This document shows positions 1 through 9,070 of a stretch of DNA of 64,000 nucleotides, one piece after another. The first letter of the stretch is position 1; every line of letters starts with the position of its first letter. This DNA comes from Bacillota bacterium (GTDB lineage: Bacteria; Bacillota_I; Bacilli_A; RF39; UBA660). The notes below the pieces were generated by a model. It worked only from the letters and a program-made list of their open reading frames with translations, was not told the DNA's origin and ran no database searches. Location of the stretch: the NCBI GenBank assembly GCA_015059425.1, contig SVAM01000008.1, forward strand, positions 1 to 64,000. The letters run 5' to 3'. The translations under genes were made by a program, and so were the position numbers.

Positions 1-127
1 AATTATCTTTTGTTCCATCATTTACTACTATTATTTCTATTTCTTCTAGCGTTTGATTTACTAAGCTTTTTAAACATCTTTCTATATATTCTTCTACATT
101 ATATACTGGAACTATTACACTTACTTT
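1..127. repeat. 127-bp perfect direct repeat, copy 1
   Basis: This segment is identical base for base to 1015-1141. Both copies encode the first residues of neighbouring GT2 glycosyltransferases. Identity ends next to the start codons (ATGAAA here, ATGATTAAA in the other). It continues to the window edge, so the true length is unknown. Confidence 0.97.
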
Positions 128-130
128 CAT
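1..130 (-). CDS. Glycosyltransferase family 2, N-terminal fragment (cut by window edge)
   Basis: The first 43 codons of a GT2-type sugar transferase are visible, with the usual start of the nucleotide-binding fold (VSVIVPVYNVEEYIERCL, then IIVVNDGTKDN). The rest lies outside the window. The start ATG has the upstream site AGAGGTG and its own promoter-like sequence. The visible DNA is identical over 127 bases to the start of the next GT2 gene, so the two genes share a recently copied or converted N-terminal segment. Acceptor and donor sugars cannot be predicted. Confidence 0.85.
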   Translation of the reverse strand, partial: MKVSVIVPVYNVEEYIERCLKSLVNQTLEEIEIIVVNDGTKDN

Positions 131-151
131 ACTACACCTCTCACTACCAAA

Positions 152-180
152 ATTATATCATTCCTTATATTTAATCTCAA
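152..180 (-). promoter_or_regulatory. Sigma-A type promoter inside the polysaccharide cluster
   Basis: On the minus strand TTGAGA is followed after 17 bases by TATAAT, a short distance upstream of the truncated GT2 gene. It would let the last gene(s) of the cluster be transcribed separately from the main operon. Confidence 0.5.
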
Positions 181-190
181 TATTATATTT

Positions 191-1147
191 TTATGTGAAT
201 TTACTTAATATTTTTAATAATTTGTTTTGTTGATAAAAGGTTAAATAACAAATAATTTTTAATTTAATACTAGACTTTTTAAAATATTCATTTTTTCTCC
301 AGTTTTTAAATTTCGTCTTAAAAATGTATGCTATTTCATTTATATGTTTTTTCCCAATTTTATAGTTGGAAAATCTTAAGCCCGCAGTTCTTAATAGATG
401 AGTAATATATAAATATTCTATTTCATTAAAATATTCATCATATTTACCCTTTTTAATAAATTTATTTTCTATATTTTTAAGAACTTCAAATATATCTAAT
501 AATTTAGTATTAAATTCCGTTTGATTCATTATTGATCCTAATCTTTGATAATAATAGTATAATGGTTCATCTAAAAATGTTATATTTTTAAAATCTGTTA
601 TTAATGACGGATTAAATTCTAAATCTTCATATAATATACTTTTCTTAAATTTATTGTCTATAAATATTTTACTACTATATAATCTACAACATGCCATAGG
701 CGATGATATAATATAATTTTTTATAAAATTACTTGAATAATTTTTATTTGATTTAATTATTTTTTCACTACCATCATCATAATAATTAATTACATCCGAA
801 ACAACTATGTCATAATCTTTTTCTTTTGCTTTATTATATAATTTTTCAAACATTGTTTCATCTACAAAATCATCGCTGTCTACAAAACCTATATATTCTC
901 CTTTGGCTTTTTTTATACCATAATTTCTTGCATCTGATAATCCACCATTTTCTTTGATATATCCTTTAACTTTTTTGGGGTATTTTTTTACATATTTATC
1001 TATTATTTTTTGCGAATTATCTTTTGTTCCATCATTTACTACTATTATTTCTATTTCTTCTAGCGTTTGATTTACTAAGCTTTTTAAACATCTTTCTATA
1101 TATTCTTCTACATTATATACTGGAACTATTACACTTACTTTAATCAT
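191..1147 (-). CDS. Glycosyltransferase family 2
   Basis: Predicted inverting GT-A sugar transferase acting on a lipid-linked surface polysaccharide at the inner face of the membrane. The N-terminus has VSVIVPVYNVEEYIERC, then NDGTKDNS and the metal-binding DSDD motif in the phrase GFVDSDDFVDE, as expected for GT2. The chosen ATG has GGTGATA just upstream; an in-frame ATG 12 bases earlier lacks a ribosome site. It overlaps the preceding GT4 gene by 8 bases, which suggests translational coupling. The first 40 or so codons are duplicated at the left window edge. Specificity is unknown. Confidence 0.88.
   Translation of the reverse strand: MIKVSVIVPVYNVEEYIERCLKSLVNQTLEEIEIIVVNDGTKDNSQKIIDKYVKKYPKKVKGYIKENGGLSDARNYGIKKAKGEYIGFVDSDDFVDETMFEKLYNKAKEKDYDIVVSDVINYYDDGSEKIIKSNKNYSSNFIKNYIISSPMACCRLYSSKIFIDNKFKKSILYEDLEFNPSLITDFKNITFLDEPLYYYYQRLGSIMNQTEFNTKLLDIFEVLKNIENKFIKKGKYDEYFNEIEYLYITHLLRTAGLRFSNYKIGKKHINEIAYIFKTKFKNWRKNEYFKKSSIKLKIICYLTFYQQNKLLKILSKFT
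1015..1141. repeat. 127-bp perfect direct repeat, copy 2
   Basis: Identical to positions 1-127. It covers the N-terminal coding region of the complete GT2 gene and stops just before its start codon. Confidence 0.97.
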
Positions 1148-2312
1148 TATTATCACCATCTATTATTTCAAATAATTTTATCCATTCTTTTGTCACTTTC
1201 TTAGCCGAAAATTGTTTTGCAAATTCTTTTGAATTTTTTGACATTGATTTTAATAATTCCTTTTTTTCGACTAACATCTCAATACAATTTAAAAATTTTT
1301 GTTCTTTATTAAATGGTACTATATATCCAGTTTCTCCATTTATTATTTGTTCACTGCATGATTCCCCATAATCATATGCTATACATGGTATGCCACATTC
1401 ATTTGCTTCTAATATTGATAATGAAAAGCCTTCATAAGCTGATGTAGATAAATAAATTGATGAATTTAATAAAGTTTCTTTAACGTTGTCTGTTCTTCCC
1501 ATTAATTTTATTTTTGAATTATTTTTTATTATTTCTAATGACTTATTGTCTAATTGGCCATCACCATACAGTTCTAAAGTCCATTCAGGGTGTTTTTTTA
1601 AAAATTTATTAACAGCAGCAATCATTAAATCTATTCTTTTTTGACTTGATGATAAACGCGAAATTGTAATTAATTTTTTATTTTCTGTTACATCTGCTAT
1701 TTTATTTGTCGAAAATTTTATTGGATTATAAATATAGTAATTATTATTAAAACCATATTTTTTTGCTGCTTCTAACGAATTTTTACAAAGCCATAAAAAT
1801 CTTATTTTATCATTATATTTTTTCAGCTTTTTTATGTTTGAACGATTAGATAAAGCATTTTCAAAAGAATTATGATGTTCATTAATTGTTTTATTATAAT
1901 ATTTTTTAGGAATAGCATCTAATAATTGATATTGCGTTGTAACGATATAGTCAGGGTCTATTTTTTGTATATATTTTTTAGTGTTAACAAAATCTTTTTT
2001 TAACTTTATATAATCCTTTAAATATACAAAAAAAGTTTTTATTCCTAATATAAAATTCAATCTTTGAAATGAATTTAAAACATCTCTTCTATGTGTTATT
2101 TCCCATCTATCCTTTTTATTTATTGTGTTAACTTTTAGTTTTGGGTCGTGTGTTAAGGGCTTGGCATTTTCTTCGTTTCTTATATTTAAAATCTCAACAT
2201 CAAAATTATTTTTTACTAATTCTTCGCCAATTATCTTATTAACAAACCAAACCCCACCTAAAGAGTTCCCTTTGTTTTGAAGAAATAATACTTTCTTTAT
2301 TTTCTTAGACAT
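1140..2312 (-). CDS. Glycosyltransferase family 4 (GT-B fold)
   Basis: Predicted retaining GT-B transferase of the polysaccharide operon. The N-terminal half begins KKVLFLQNKGNSLGGVW, a typical acceptor-domain start with a GG turn. The C-terminal half holds LITISRLSSSQKRID, LMGRTDNV and the E-x7-E nucleotide-sugar motif (about E294 and E302, in EGFSLSILE). The start has AAGGTGG upstream. It overlaps the iron-sulfur protein gene before it by 16 bases and the GT2 gene after it by 8. Sugar specificity is not readable. Confidence 0.88.
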   Translation of the reverse strand: MSKKIKKVLFLQNKGNSLGGVWFVNKIIGEELVKNNFDVEILNIRNEENAKPLTHDPKLKVNTINKKDRWEITHRRDVLNSFQRLNFILGIKTFFVYLKDYIKLKKDFVNTKKYIQKIDPDYIVTTQYQLLDAIPKKYYNKTINEHHNSFENALSNRSNIKKLKKYNDKIRFLWLCKNSLEAAKKYGFNNNYYIYNPIKFSTNKIADVTENKKLITISRLSSSQKRIDLMIAAVNKFLKKHPEWTLELYGDGQLDNKSLEIIKNNSKIKLMGRTDNVKETLLNSSIYLSTSAYEGFSLSILEANECGIPCIAYDYGESCSEQIINGETGYIVPFNKEQKFLNCIEMLVEKKELLKSMSKNSKEFAKQFSAKKVTKEWIKLFEIIDGDNND

Positions 2313-3451
2313 TTTTTTACCACCTTTTTAAAGTATTCATATCTTAATTTAATAGGATTTTTTATTATTCCATATTTATTTATTATATTTTTAAAATTTA
2401 TAGAATCTAAATCTTTGAAAAACTCATTTCTCTTAGGATTATTACTAACTGATTCTCTTATTGCACTATTATAAGGTATAATTTTTTCTAAATCTACTTC
2501 TTTTAAAATTATTTGTTCTTTTATTTCTTCTAATAATTCATATCCTTTTTCATTATTAATTATTAATAAAGATACTCCTCTATTATCATCCATCTCTTTT
2601 TCAAAATTTTCTATTCCCCAAAAGTCTCCTAATGTAATATCAGAGAAAATTTTACCATCTTTAAATTGGCAATTATAACATGATGGTCTTAAACATATAT
2701 TTGATAAAAATAGTTGCATATACGCATCATCATTGTGCGACATGTTGTATTTTCTAATGGGCATGTCAATTCTCATCGAAAAATCTTTCCAACCATATTT
2801 TTTATCTCTAAATTTTATTTTATTAATTTTTTTACTATTAGCTATGTAGTTTAAATATTTTCTCCATACCTTTTTGCTAGGTACACCGTGACATATGATA
2901 TCTTGAGTATATAGATTATTATAATCTTTCCTTAAATATTTTTTTAATCCACTTATTTGGCATGGTGTCCCAGTAAATAACACCTTTTTATCTTTGTCTA
3001 AATTGTCTTTAACAGTTTGGTATATTTTGTTTATATTACTTTCTAAGTATTTAGAACCACATAATTCTTTTATATTATCAATATTATCTATAATTGTATG
3101 CTCTACTAGGTTTTCATTATTAATTACTGCACCAACCACTAAACCATTTTTCTCAATTATTTTCTTAGCAAGGCAAGCAAAAATGCCTCCTGAGGAACTT
3201 TCCATTCTTTCTTTGATATTTTTATTATAACTTGCATATGCTTTCCTATTGTTATAATTTAGTTTTTTATTATTAGAATTTAACACAGGACACATTTTTT
3301 TACATAAGCCACAATTAATACATTTTTCTTGATTTATTTTAGGGTAATTAAAACCTTCCCCGTCTTCTATAATTTCTATTGCTCCTGTTGGGCAAGCGTT
3401 GAAACAAGCACTACATCCACAGCACAATTCTTTATTAAGTACTTTTTCCAT
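2297..3451 (-). CDS. FrhB-like iron-sulfur protein (F420 hydrogenase/dehydrogenase beta-subunit family)
   Basis: The N-terminus carries two 4Fe-4S ferredoxin motifs: C10-x2-C13-x2-C16-x3-C20-P and C44-x2-C47-x2-C50-x3-C54-P. The rest matches the FrhB/FdhB beta-subunit type fold, including SSGGIFA, GTPCQISGLK and CHGVPS. Members of this family are common in polysaccharide clusters of gut bacteria, usually next to a pyruvyl-transferase-like gene, as here. The reaction they catalyse in that setting is not established; a redox change on a sugar intermediate is a guess. SD is AGAGG. No sign of decay. Confidence 0.82.
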   Translation of the reverse strand: MEKVLNKELCCGCSACFNACPTGAIEIIEDGEGFNYPKINQEKCINCGLCKKMCPVLNSNNKKLNYNNRKAYASYNKNIKERMESSSGGIFACLAKKIIEKNGLVVGAVINNENLVEHTIIDNIDNIKELCGSKYLESNINKIYQTVKDNLDKDKKVLFTGTPCQISGLKKYLRKDYNNLYTQDIICHGVPSKKVWRKYLNYIANSKKINKIKFRDKKYGWKDFSMRIDMPIRKYNMSHNDDAYMQLFLSNICLRPSCYNCQFKDGKIFSDITLGDFWGIENFEKEMDDNRGVSLLIINNEKGYELLEEIKEQIILKEVDLEKIIPYNSAIRESVSNNPKRNEFFKDLDSINFKNIINKYGIIKNPIKLRYEYFKKVVKKCLRK

Positions 3452-3452
3452 T

Positions 3453-4340
3453 TTATTTACCTCTATTTTTAATCTTTAATAAAAATTTACCAAACAATGT
3501 AGTTTTTATCCATAATTTTATTATAATCTTATTGTATTTTTTGTTTACCATGCGACAATAAATTTTCTTCTCTTTTTCAGTAATATCAATTTTATTTAAT
3601 ATTTCTAATAAAAGATTTTTATGGCTTTTTTGTTTATCTAATTCTTTTTCAATACTTCTTTTTTGATGGGAATGGCTTTCTTGTCTTACTACATAATTAT
3701 AAACGTTTTTGTCTATATATTTGCACTTTCTATTATAAGTTATTGGTAATAATATTTGCCAATTTTGACCCGCTCTACTAGTTGATATATCCAATCCTTT
3801 ATTGGCTTCAATAAAATCTTTTAATCTAATCATCATTATCCCAACAAAACAATGAACATTTTTCGTAAAAAGTAAATAGTCTAAAAAAAGATCCATTTTA
3901 TTCTTATCTTCTGGTTTACCTATTTCTATTTCTTTCAATGTTTTATCTTCGCGATAAATTACGTTGCCTCTTACACTTGATAAACTTTCATCTTTGTCTA
4001 ATTCTTTTGCTAATATTTTTAATGCATTTTTCTCTAAATAATCATCAGAATCTGGCCATATAAGATAATCTCCAGATATTATTTTAAGACCGTTATTTAT
4101 AGCAGATGCTTGCCCTCCATTTTCTTGGTAAACATATTTCAATTCTACGTTTCGGTCTTTAAATTTTTTTATGTATTTCTTTACGATTGATGCTGTTTTA
4201 TCTGTTGAACCATCATCTACAAATACTATTTCAAAATTATCATAAGTTTGTTTTAATAATGCGTCAAAATATCTTTCTATATAATCTTCACCATTAAAAC
4301 ATGGAGTTAAAACACTAACTTTTTTTTCCAAATTTTCCAC
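3453..4340 (-). CDS. Glycosyltransferase family 2
   Basis: GT-A sugar transferase with VSVLTPCFNGEDYIERYFDAL, VDDGSTDKT, NGGQASAINNG and the metal site PDSDDYLE. About 295 residues, the usual length for a GT2 without extra domains. The listed start is GTG with AAGGG eight bases upstream; a TTG three codons later (giving LEKKVSV) has a better-placed AGGTGG and may be the real start. The gene overlaps the flippase gene by 26 bases. Its product should extend the repeat unit of the polysaccharide before export. Specificity unknown. Confidence 0.87.
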   Translation of the reverse strand: MENLEKKVSVLTPCFNGEDYIERYFDALLKQTYDNFEIVFVDDGSTDKTASIVKKYIKKFKDRNVELKYVYQENGGQASAINNGLKIISGDYLIWPDSDDYLEKNALKILAKELDKDESLSSVRGNVIYREDKTLKEIEIGKPEDKNKMDLFLDYLLFTKNVHCFVGIMMIRLKDFIEANKGLDISTSRAGQNWQILLPITYNRKCKYIDKNVYNYVVRQESHSHQKRSIEKELDKQKSHKNLLLEILNKIDITEKEKKIYCRMVNKKYNKIIIKLWIKTTLFGKFLLKIKNRGK

Positions 4341-5850
4341 CTACTATCCCTTTTGCAATATTTAACAAATTTCCAAATTCATTTGTTTTTCTGTATATTA
4401 TATAAAATACTAAATTTGGCAATATTATTATTGTTGTAATCATAAATATGAAATTTATAATGTTATTACTAAAAGTAAATAAATTAAATGTAACTTCTAA
4501 AACAACAACTATACTTATTAAACTAATAAAGTATTTTGTAAATATTTTAAAATATTCATTTAATGGTCTTTCAAAAATATGTTTATAAACAATATATGGT
4601 CTTATCCAAAAAACAACTAATACACTTGATGCCAATGTTCCAATAAATACGCCTAATAAGCCTATTTTTTTTACTAATATTATTGATACTACTAAATTTA
4701 CTAAAGATTGTATTAAAGGTACATATTTATCTTGATTATATACTCCACCCGCGGTTTTTACTATTCCAAGTGGGACTCTCATAGAAGTAAAAAAATAATT
4801 TAATACTACTACTAATACAACTGCTTTTGAAATAAGCCAATTACCATCTAACCATATAGTAGTAATAAATGGTGTTAGTAAAAAGTAGAAGCAGATGCAT
4901 GACCATCCAAATAACCAAAATGCTAAGAAATTAAATGTTTTAAATTTTTCATATATTATTTTCTTACTTTCTTTTGCTATTAAATTTCCAAAACTGGCTG
5001 ATGTACTATCAAATATTAACATTAAAAATGAGTTAACAGTGTAAATAATTGTATAATAGTTTGAATATATACCTACTATTGCAGTACTAATGTAATGAGC
5101 AATTATTAAATTATCTGTACTATTTACACAATAATCACCAATTTTATGAAAAAACATCGCTTTAATATTTTTAACAATTAAATTTCTTTCTTTATTATCT
5201 AGTTTTTGAATATTTTTTTCTTTAATGTATTCATACCTTTTATTTATATTATAATTTATATATATATTTTCAATTATACCTACTATAAGTTGTATTAAAA
5301 GATATACTATAAAACTATTTCCAAACGATAAATATATAATATCTAAAATATATATTATGATTTTAAAAGTAGTTAAATATTTTGTTAATACATAATTTTT
5401 TTGATCTGCTATAATTAATGTTCTTTTATATGAGAAGAAATAAGCATAAACTGTATTTATAAGAAAAAGAAAATATATCAGATAAATATTATTAAAAATG
5501 TGCATATTTGTTATAAATAAGCCTAAGAAAGGAATTATACATATTCCCATTACAAAAATTATCAAACCTATTATTTGATATGCTCTTTTATAATAGTTCA
5601 TTAATGATTTTATTTTTTCTTTGTCATTATTAGCTAATGGTTTATATAAACTAAAACCAATGGCAGTTCCAATGCCTAACTCAGCTATAGACAACATTGA
5701 CAACACATTTGTTAATATGCTGTTTAAGCCTAAATATTCTTGTCCTAATTTGGTTATAAAAAAAGTTCTTGCTATAAAATTAAATATTGTTATCAAGACT
5801 GATGAAATTAAGCTAACATTAACATTTTTTATTATATATTTAATTCTCAT
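4315..5850 (-). CDS. Wzx-type oligosaccharide flippase (MATE/MVF superfamily)
   Basis: A 511-residue very hydrophobic protein with about 12-14 membrane segments. It opens with the amphipathic start and first helices typical of polysaccharide exporters (NFIARTFFITKLGQEYLGLNS, AELGIGTAIGFSLYKPL). It should flip the undecaprenyl-linked repeat unit across the membrane. No separate Wzy polymerase was recognised in the visible part of the cluster, so polymerisation, if any, must be encoded elsewhere or beyond the left edge. It lies 14 bases downstream of the pyruvyl transferase gene; its SD (AGAGA) is weak. Confidence 0.88.
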   Translation of the reverse strand: MRIKYIIKNVNVSLISSVLITIFNFIARTFFITKLGQEYLGLNSILTNVLSMLSIAELGIGTAIGFSLYKPLANNDKEKIKSLMNYYKRAYQIIGLIIFVMGICIIPFLGLFITNMHIFNNIYLIYFLFLINTVYAYFFSYKRTLIIADQKNYVLTKYLTTFKIIIYILDIIYLSFGNSFIVYLLIQLIVGIIENIYINYNINKRYEYIKEKNIQKLDNKERNLIVKNIKAMFFHKIGDYCVNSTDNLIIAHYISTAIVGIYSNYYTIIYTVNSFLMLIFDSTSASFGNLIAKESKKIIYEKFKTFNFLAFWLFGWSCICFYFLLTPFITTIWLDGNWLISKAVVLVVVLNYFFTSMRVPLGIVKTAGGVYNQDKYVPLIQSLVNLVVSIILVKKIGLLGVFIGTLASSVLVVFWIRPYIVYKHIFERPLNEYFKIFTKYFISLISIVVVLEVTFNLFTFSNNIINFIFMITTIIILPNLVFYIIYRKTNEFGNLLNIAKGIVGGKFGKKS

Positions 5851-5864
5851 ATTTTATCTCTTTT

Positions 5865-6932
5865 CTATTTTAAAGATTTTATTAAAAAGTCTATACTCTT
5901 TTTCTTCTCTTTCTTAATTATATCATAACCTTTTTTATAATTACATTTAAATACTTCTTCATTATTAATTGTTTTAATTGATAAAATTTGTCTTTCATCT
6001 TCTTTTATTAAAGATAATAAATTTTCAATTCTCGAATTCATACTTACAACATTTTCGTCTCTTTGATAAACATAAAAAGATTTGTTGTATATAAACGAAA
6101 ATACACACGCATGAAAAGAGTCAGTAAATACTATACTTGAATTATGTATTAAATATAAAAATTCTGAAGGCCCTATTTTAAAATAATCAGGATAATTTTG
6201 ATTATTTAGATTTATAATTTCTAAGTTATGCTTTTTTGCAAATTCGTTTAATTCATGTGTTTTTTCAACACTTACATTACCTAAAAAATATGTTAATAAA
6301 TATTTTTTAGGCACATTAAATGTTGGTTTTTTTTCTATTTTTTCCCAATCTTTTTTTTCTAATAAAATAGTAGGGTCTAGCACTACACTAGCTTCTCTTC
6401 CAGTGATATTATTTACAATATCCGCCCCAGCTTTTTCTCTAACCGATATATTTTCAATATTATTTAATCCTTTTATATATATTTTTTTATATTTCTCCGG
6501 AATACTACTTACACCAAAACTGGCTGCATATGATATATTTTTTTCTTTATTTGTAAATAATCCGAACATTATGTCTGATATTGTTCCATCTCCATAATTC
6601 CAGACTTGGTCACTTCCTATAACAAAATAATCAAATAAATTAGCTTTGTTTTTATTTAAAGTATAAGTTGCAGAGTATTTTGTATAATTCATATAATTTT
6701 TATTGAAATCTTTAAAGCTATTTTCTCTTTTTGACATATAGTAATATTTTTTTACTTGTCTTAGTTTGTAATAAAAACTTCTTAATTTGTCACAAAGGGG
6801 CATTTGATATTTATTTTTAAGCGATATTACATCACAATCTAAATTTTTTAATACTTGCTGAAGTGCATAATTTTGTAGTTTATTTCCATAATTCCAATTA
6901 CCATACAATGTAATAATACATACTTTTTTCAT
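5865..6932 (-). CDS. Polysaccharide pyruvyl transferase family protein
   Basis: Begins KVCIITLYGNWNYGNKLQNYALQQVL, the hallmark of the family, with FVIGSDQVWN and later SIVFTDSFHACVFSFIY, matching the C-terminal conserved D-S-F-H-x-C/G region. Such proteins add ketal pyruvate to sugars of exported glycans, giving them negative charge. Its ATG overlaps the TGA of the preceding GT4 gene (ATGA), with GGTGAT as ribosome site. The nearby FrhB-like gene is its usual companion. Confidence 0.85.
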   Translation of the reverse strand: MKKVCIITLYGNWNYGNKLQNYALQQVLKNLDCDVISLKNKYQMPLCDKLRSFYYKLRQVKKYYYMSKRENSFKDFNKNYMNYTKYSATYTLNKNKANLFDYFVIGSDQVWNYGDGTISDIMFGLFTNKEKNISYAASFGVSSIPEKYKKIYIKGLNNIENISVREKAGADIVNNITGREASVVLDPTILLEKKDWEKIEKKPTFNVPKKYLLTYFLGNVSVEKTHELNEFAKKHNLEIINLNNQNYPDYFKIGPSEFLYLIHNSSIVFTDSFHACVFSFIYNKSFYVYQRDENVVSMNSRIENLLSLIKEDERQILSIKTINNEEVFKCNYKKGYDIIKKEKKKSIDFLIKSLK

Positions 6933-8092
6933 TTAATCACCTTACTAAAATTCTCATAATATTCTTCAAACCCTTGAATATTAGTTTTTTTATTTATTTT
7001 AATATCTTTACTTAATTCCTCATTCATAGCCTTATATAAATTATTTACTATATCTTTGTTTAAAGGAATTTTTTTATAAATTTTATCACTTAAAATTTCT
7101 GGCATAGCTCCTGAATCAGTATATATAATTCTTTTTTTTAACGCTTTACCTTCTAATGCAACTAATCCAAAGGCTTCTTGACAAATTGTTGGTATTACTA
7201 ATATATCAATTAAATCATAATAATCTATAATTTGTTCATACTCTATTCTACCGGTTATAACAATATTAGAATTTTTTTCTGTTTCTTTATATAGTTTTTT
7301 TGTATGTCCTTTAATATATTTAATATTCATGTAATTATCACAGACCAAAAGTAATTTAACGTTTTTTTTATCTAATAAGTTAAACGCTTTTATAAGTTCT
7401 AGCAAACCTTTTTCTGGATCAATACGTCCTACATATCCTATTATTTTATCATTGTCATTTATATTATATTTGACTTTTAACTCTGCTAATTTTTCTTGAT
7501 TTGCTTTATGATTTAAATATTTATTAGCATCTATCGCATTACTAAACACTTCTATTTTTTCAGTTTTTTCTACTTTGTTTAATCTTTCCTTCAAATAATT
7601 ACTTATTACTAATATTTTATATGCCGTATTATTAATAAATTTATAATCTTCTTCCGTTTTATCTATTAAGTTTAAATCATTGTGTAAGTGAAATATAATT
7701 TTTTTGTCTTTATTGTGTTTATATATAGTTTTATATAATTGCATATTATTTTCTACTAATAAATAATCATATTGTTCTTTTTTTATTCTTTTAGCTATTT
7801 TTTTATATAAGATACTATTAAAATCATAATATTTTTCGATTTTTAATATATTAAATATTTTATTAATAATTTTTTTTATTATTTTAACAAAAAAATTTAA
7901 TTCAATTTGTTTTATATTTGAATTTTTATAGTTGTTTTTTATATTTGGATGCGGAGTGGTGTAAACAGTAAATTTAAATTTATCATTTAGTTCATTTTGA
8001 TTTAGCAAAGCAGTAATCAAGTTTTCTATACCACCTCCTAATACCGCAGGTACAGGCATAAACATTGGTGTTATAATACATATTTTTTTCAT
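6929..8092 (-). CDS. Glycosyltransferase family 4 (GT-B fold)
   Basis: GT-B transferase of 387 residues. The N-terminal domain has CIITPMFMPVPAVLGGGIENLI. The C-terminal domain has IIGYVGRIDPEKGLLELIKAF, VITGRIEYEQIIDYYDLID and the E-x7-E motif EAFGLVALE (E306 and E314). These are the donor-binding features of GT4 enzymes such as mannosyl or glucosyl transferases. SD is TTAGGAG. It belongs to the same transcript as its neighbours, with a 10-base gap upstream and a 4-base overlap downstream. Confidence 0.88.
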   Translation of the reverse strand: MKKICIITPMFMPVPAVLGGGIENLITALLNQNELNDKFKFTVYTTPHPNIKNNYKNSNIKQIELNFFVKIIKKIINKIFNILKIEKYYDFNSILYKKIAKRIKKEQYDYLLVENNMQLYKTIYKHNKDKKIIFHLHNDLNLIDKTEEDYKFINNTAYKILVISNYLKERLNKVEKTEKIEVFSNAIDANKYLNHKANQEKLAELKVKYNINDNDKIIGYVGRIDPEKGLLELIKAFNLLDKKNVKLLLVCDNYMNIKYIKGHTKKLYKETEKNSNIVITGRIEYEQIIDYYDLIDILVIPTICQEAFGLVALEGKALKKRIIYTDSGAMPEILSDKIYKKIPLNKDIVNNLYKAMNEELSKDIKINKKTNIQGFEEYYENFSKVIK

Positions 8093-8101
8093 AAAAAACT
8101 C

Positions 8102-9061
8102 CTAATCATACATAATATATTTTTTTTTGAATTTATTTTTTATTTTATTTTTTATTTTATAATAATATATAAAATTCTTTATAAAAAATAATTCCTCTCT
8201 TTTTTTATAATTAATATTTTTATTTTTTATAACATTTTCATACTCATTTATAATTCTTTTATTTAATTTGAAATTAGTTTTTTCAAAATGTTTTTTAAAT
8301 AAATAATAGTGGTATAAATATTCATACTCAATAAATTCTTTATTAGATAAATTATTTGTTAACCATTTGGTATAAATAATATCATATGCTTCTAGAAGGG
8401 TGATAAATTTAGAAAGATTAAATTGCTTTGATGCAGCGCTTTTGCGCATTCTATAATTATACAATGGTTTTGTTATTGATATTATGTTTTTACAATAACT
8501 TAAATAATCAATTACAAACAATTGGTCTTCACATATAGATATTTTTTCATTAAATTTCAAATTATTTTTAAATATTATTTCGCTTTTAAAAAGTTTGTTC
8601 CATAAATACCCTAAAAAAGAATCTTCAGGTTTAATGCATGTTTCTAAAGCTTTTTTATTATTCATTTTTTCATTTTGATTCATTCCACATTTAATAATTT
8701 TGTCTACATATATTTGATTCCAATTAAATGTAATTAAATCATTGTTTTTAATATTTTTAATTAATATTTCATAAGCTTCAGGTTCCAAATAGTCATCTGC
8801 ATCAATAAACGAAACATATTCACCATTAACATATTTTAAGGCATAATTTCTCGCTGATGACACTCCACCGTTTGCTTTATGAAATAATCTTATACTTTGA
8901 TGTTTTTTTGACAATTTTTGAAGTATTTTATAACTGTTATCAGTAGAGCCATCATCTACTACAATTATCTCAATATTTTTATAAGTTTGATTTAATAATG
9001 AATTTATACATTCTGTTATATATTTTTCAACATTATAAACAGGGATAATTACACTTATCAT
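8102..9061 (-). CDS. Glycosyltransferase family 2
   Basis: GT-A sugar transferase starting SVIIPVYNVEKYITECINSLLNQTYKNIEIIVVDD is the family signature region, followed by GGVSSARN and the metal-binding DADDYLEPEA. The C-terminal part is lysine/asparagine rich and poorly conserved, as in many acceptor regions. A strong SD (AGGAGG) precedes the start. It follows galE directly, so it may use UDP-galactose or a related donor, but that is an inference from position only. Confidence 0.88.
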   Translation of the reverse strand: MISVIIPVYNVEKYITECINSLLNQTYKNIEIIVVDDGSTDNSYKILQKLSKKHQSIRLFHKANGGVSSARNYALKYVNGEYVSFIDADDYLEPEAYEILIKNIKNNDLITFNWNQIYVDKIIKCGMNQNEKMNNKKALETCIKPEDSFLGYLWNKLFKSEIIFKNNLKFNEKISICEDQLFVIDYLSYCKNIISITKPLYNYRMRKSAASKQFNLSKFITLLEAYDIIYTKWLTNNLSNKEFIEYEYLYHYYLFKKHFEKTNFKLNKRIINEYENVIKNKNINYKKREELFFIKNFIYYYKIKNKIKNKFKKKYIMYD

Positions 9062-9070
9062 AGATGCCTC

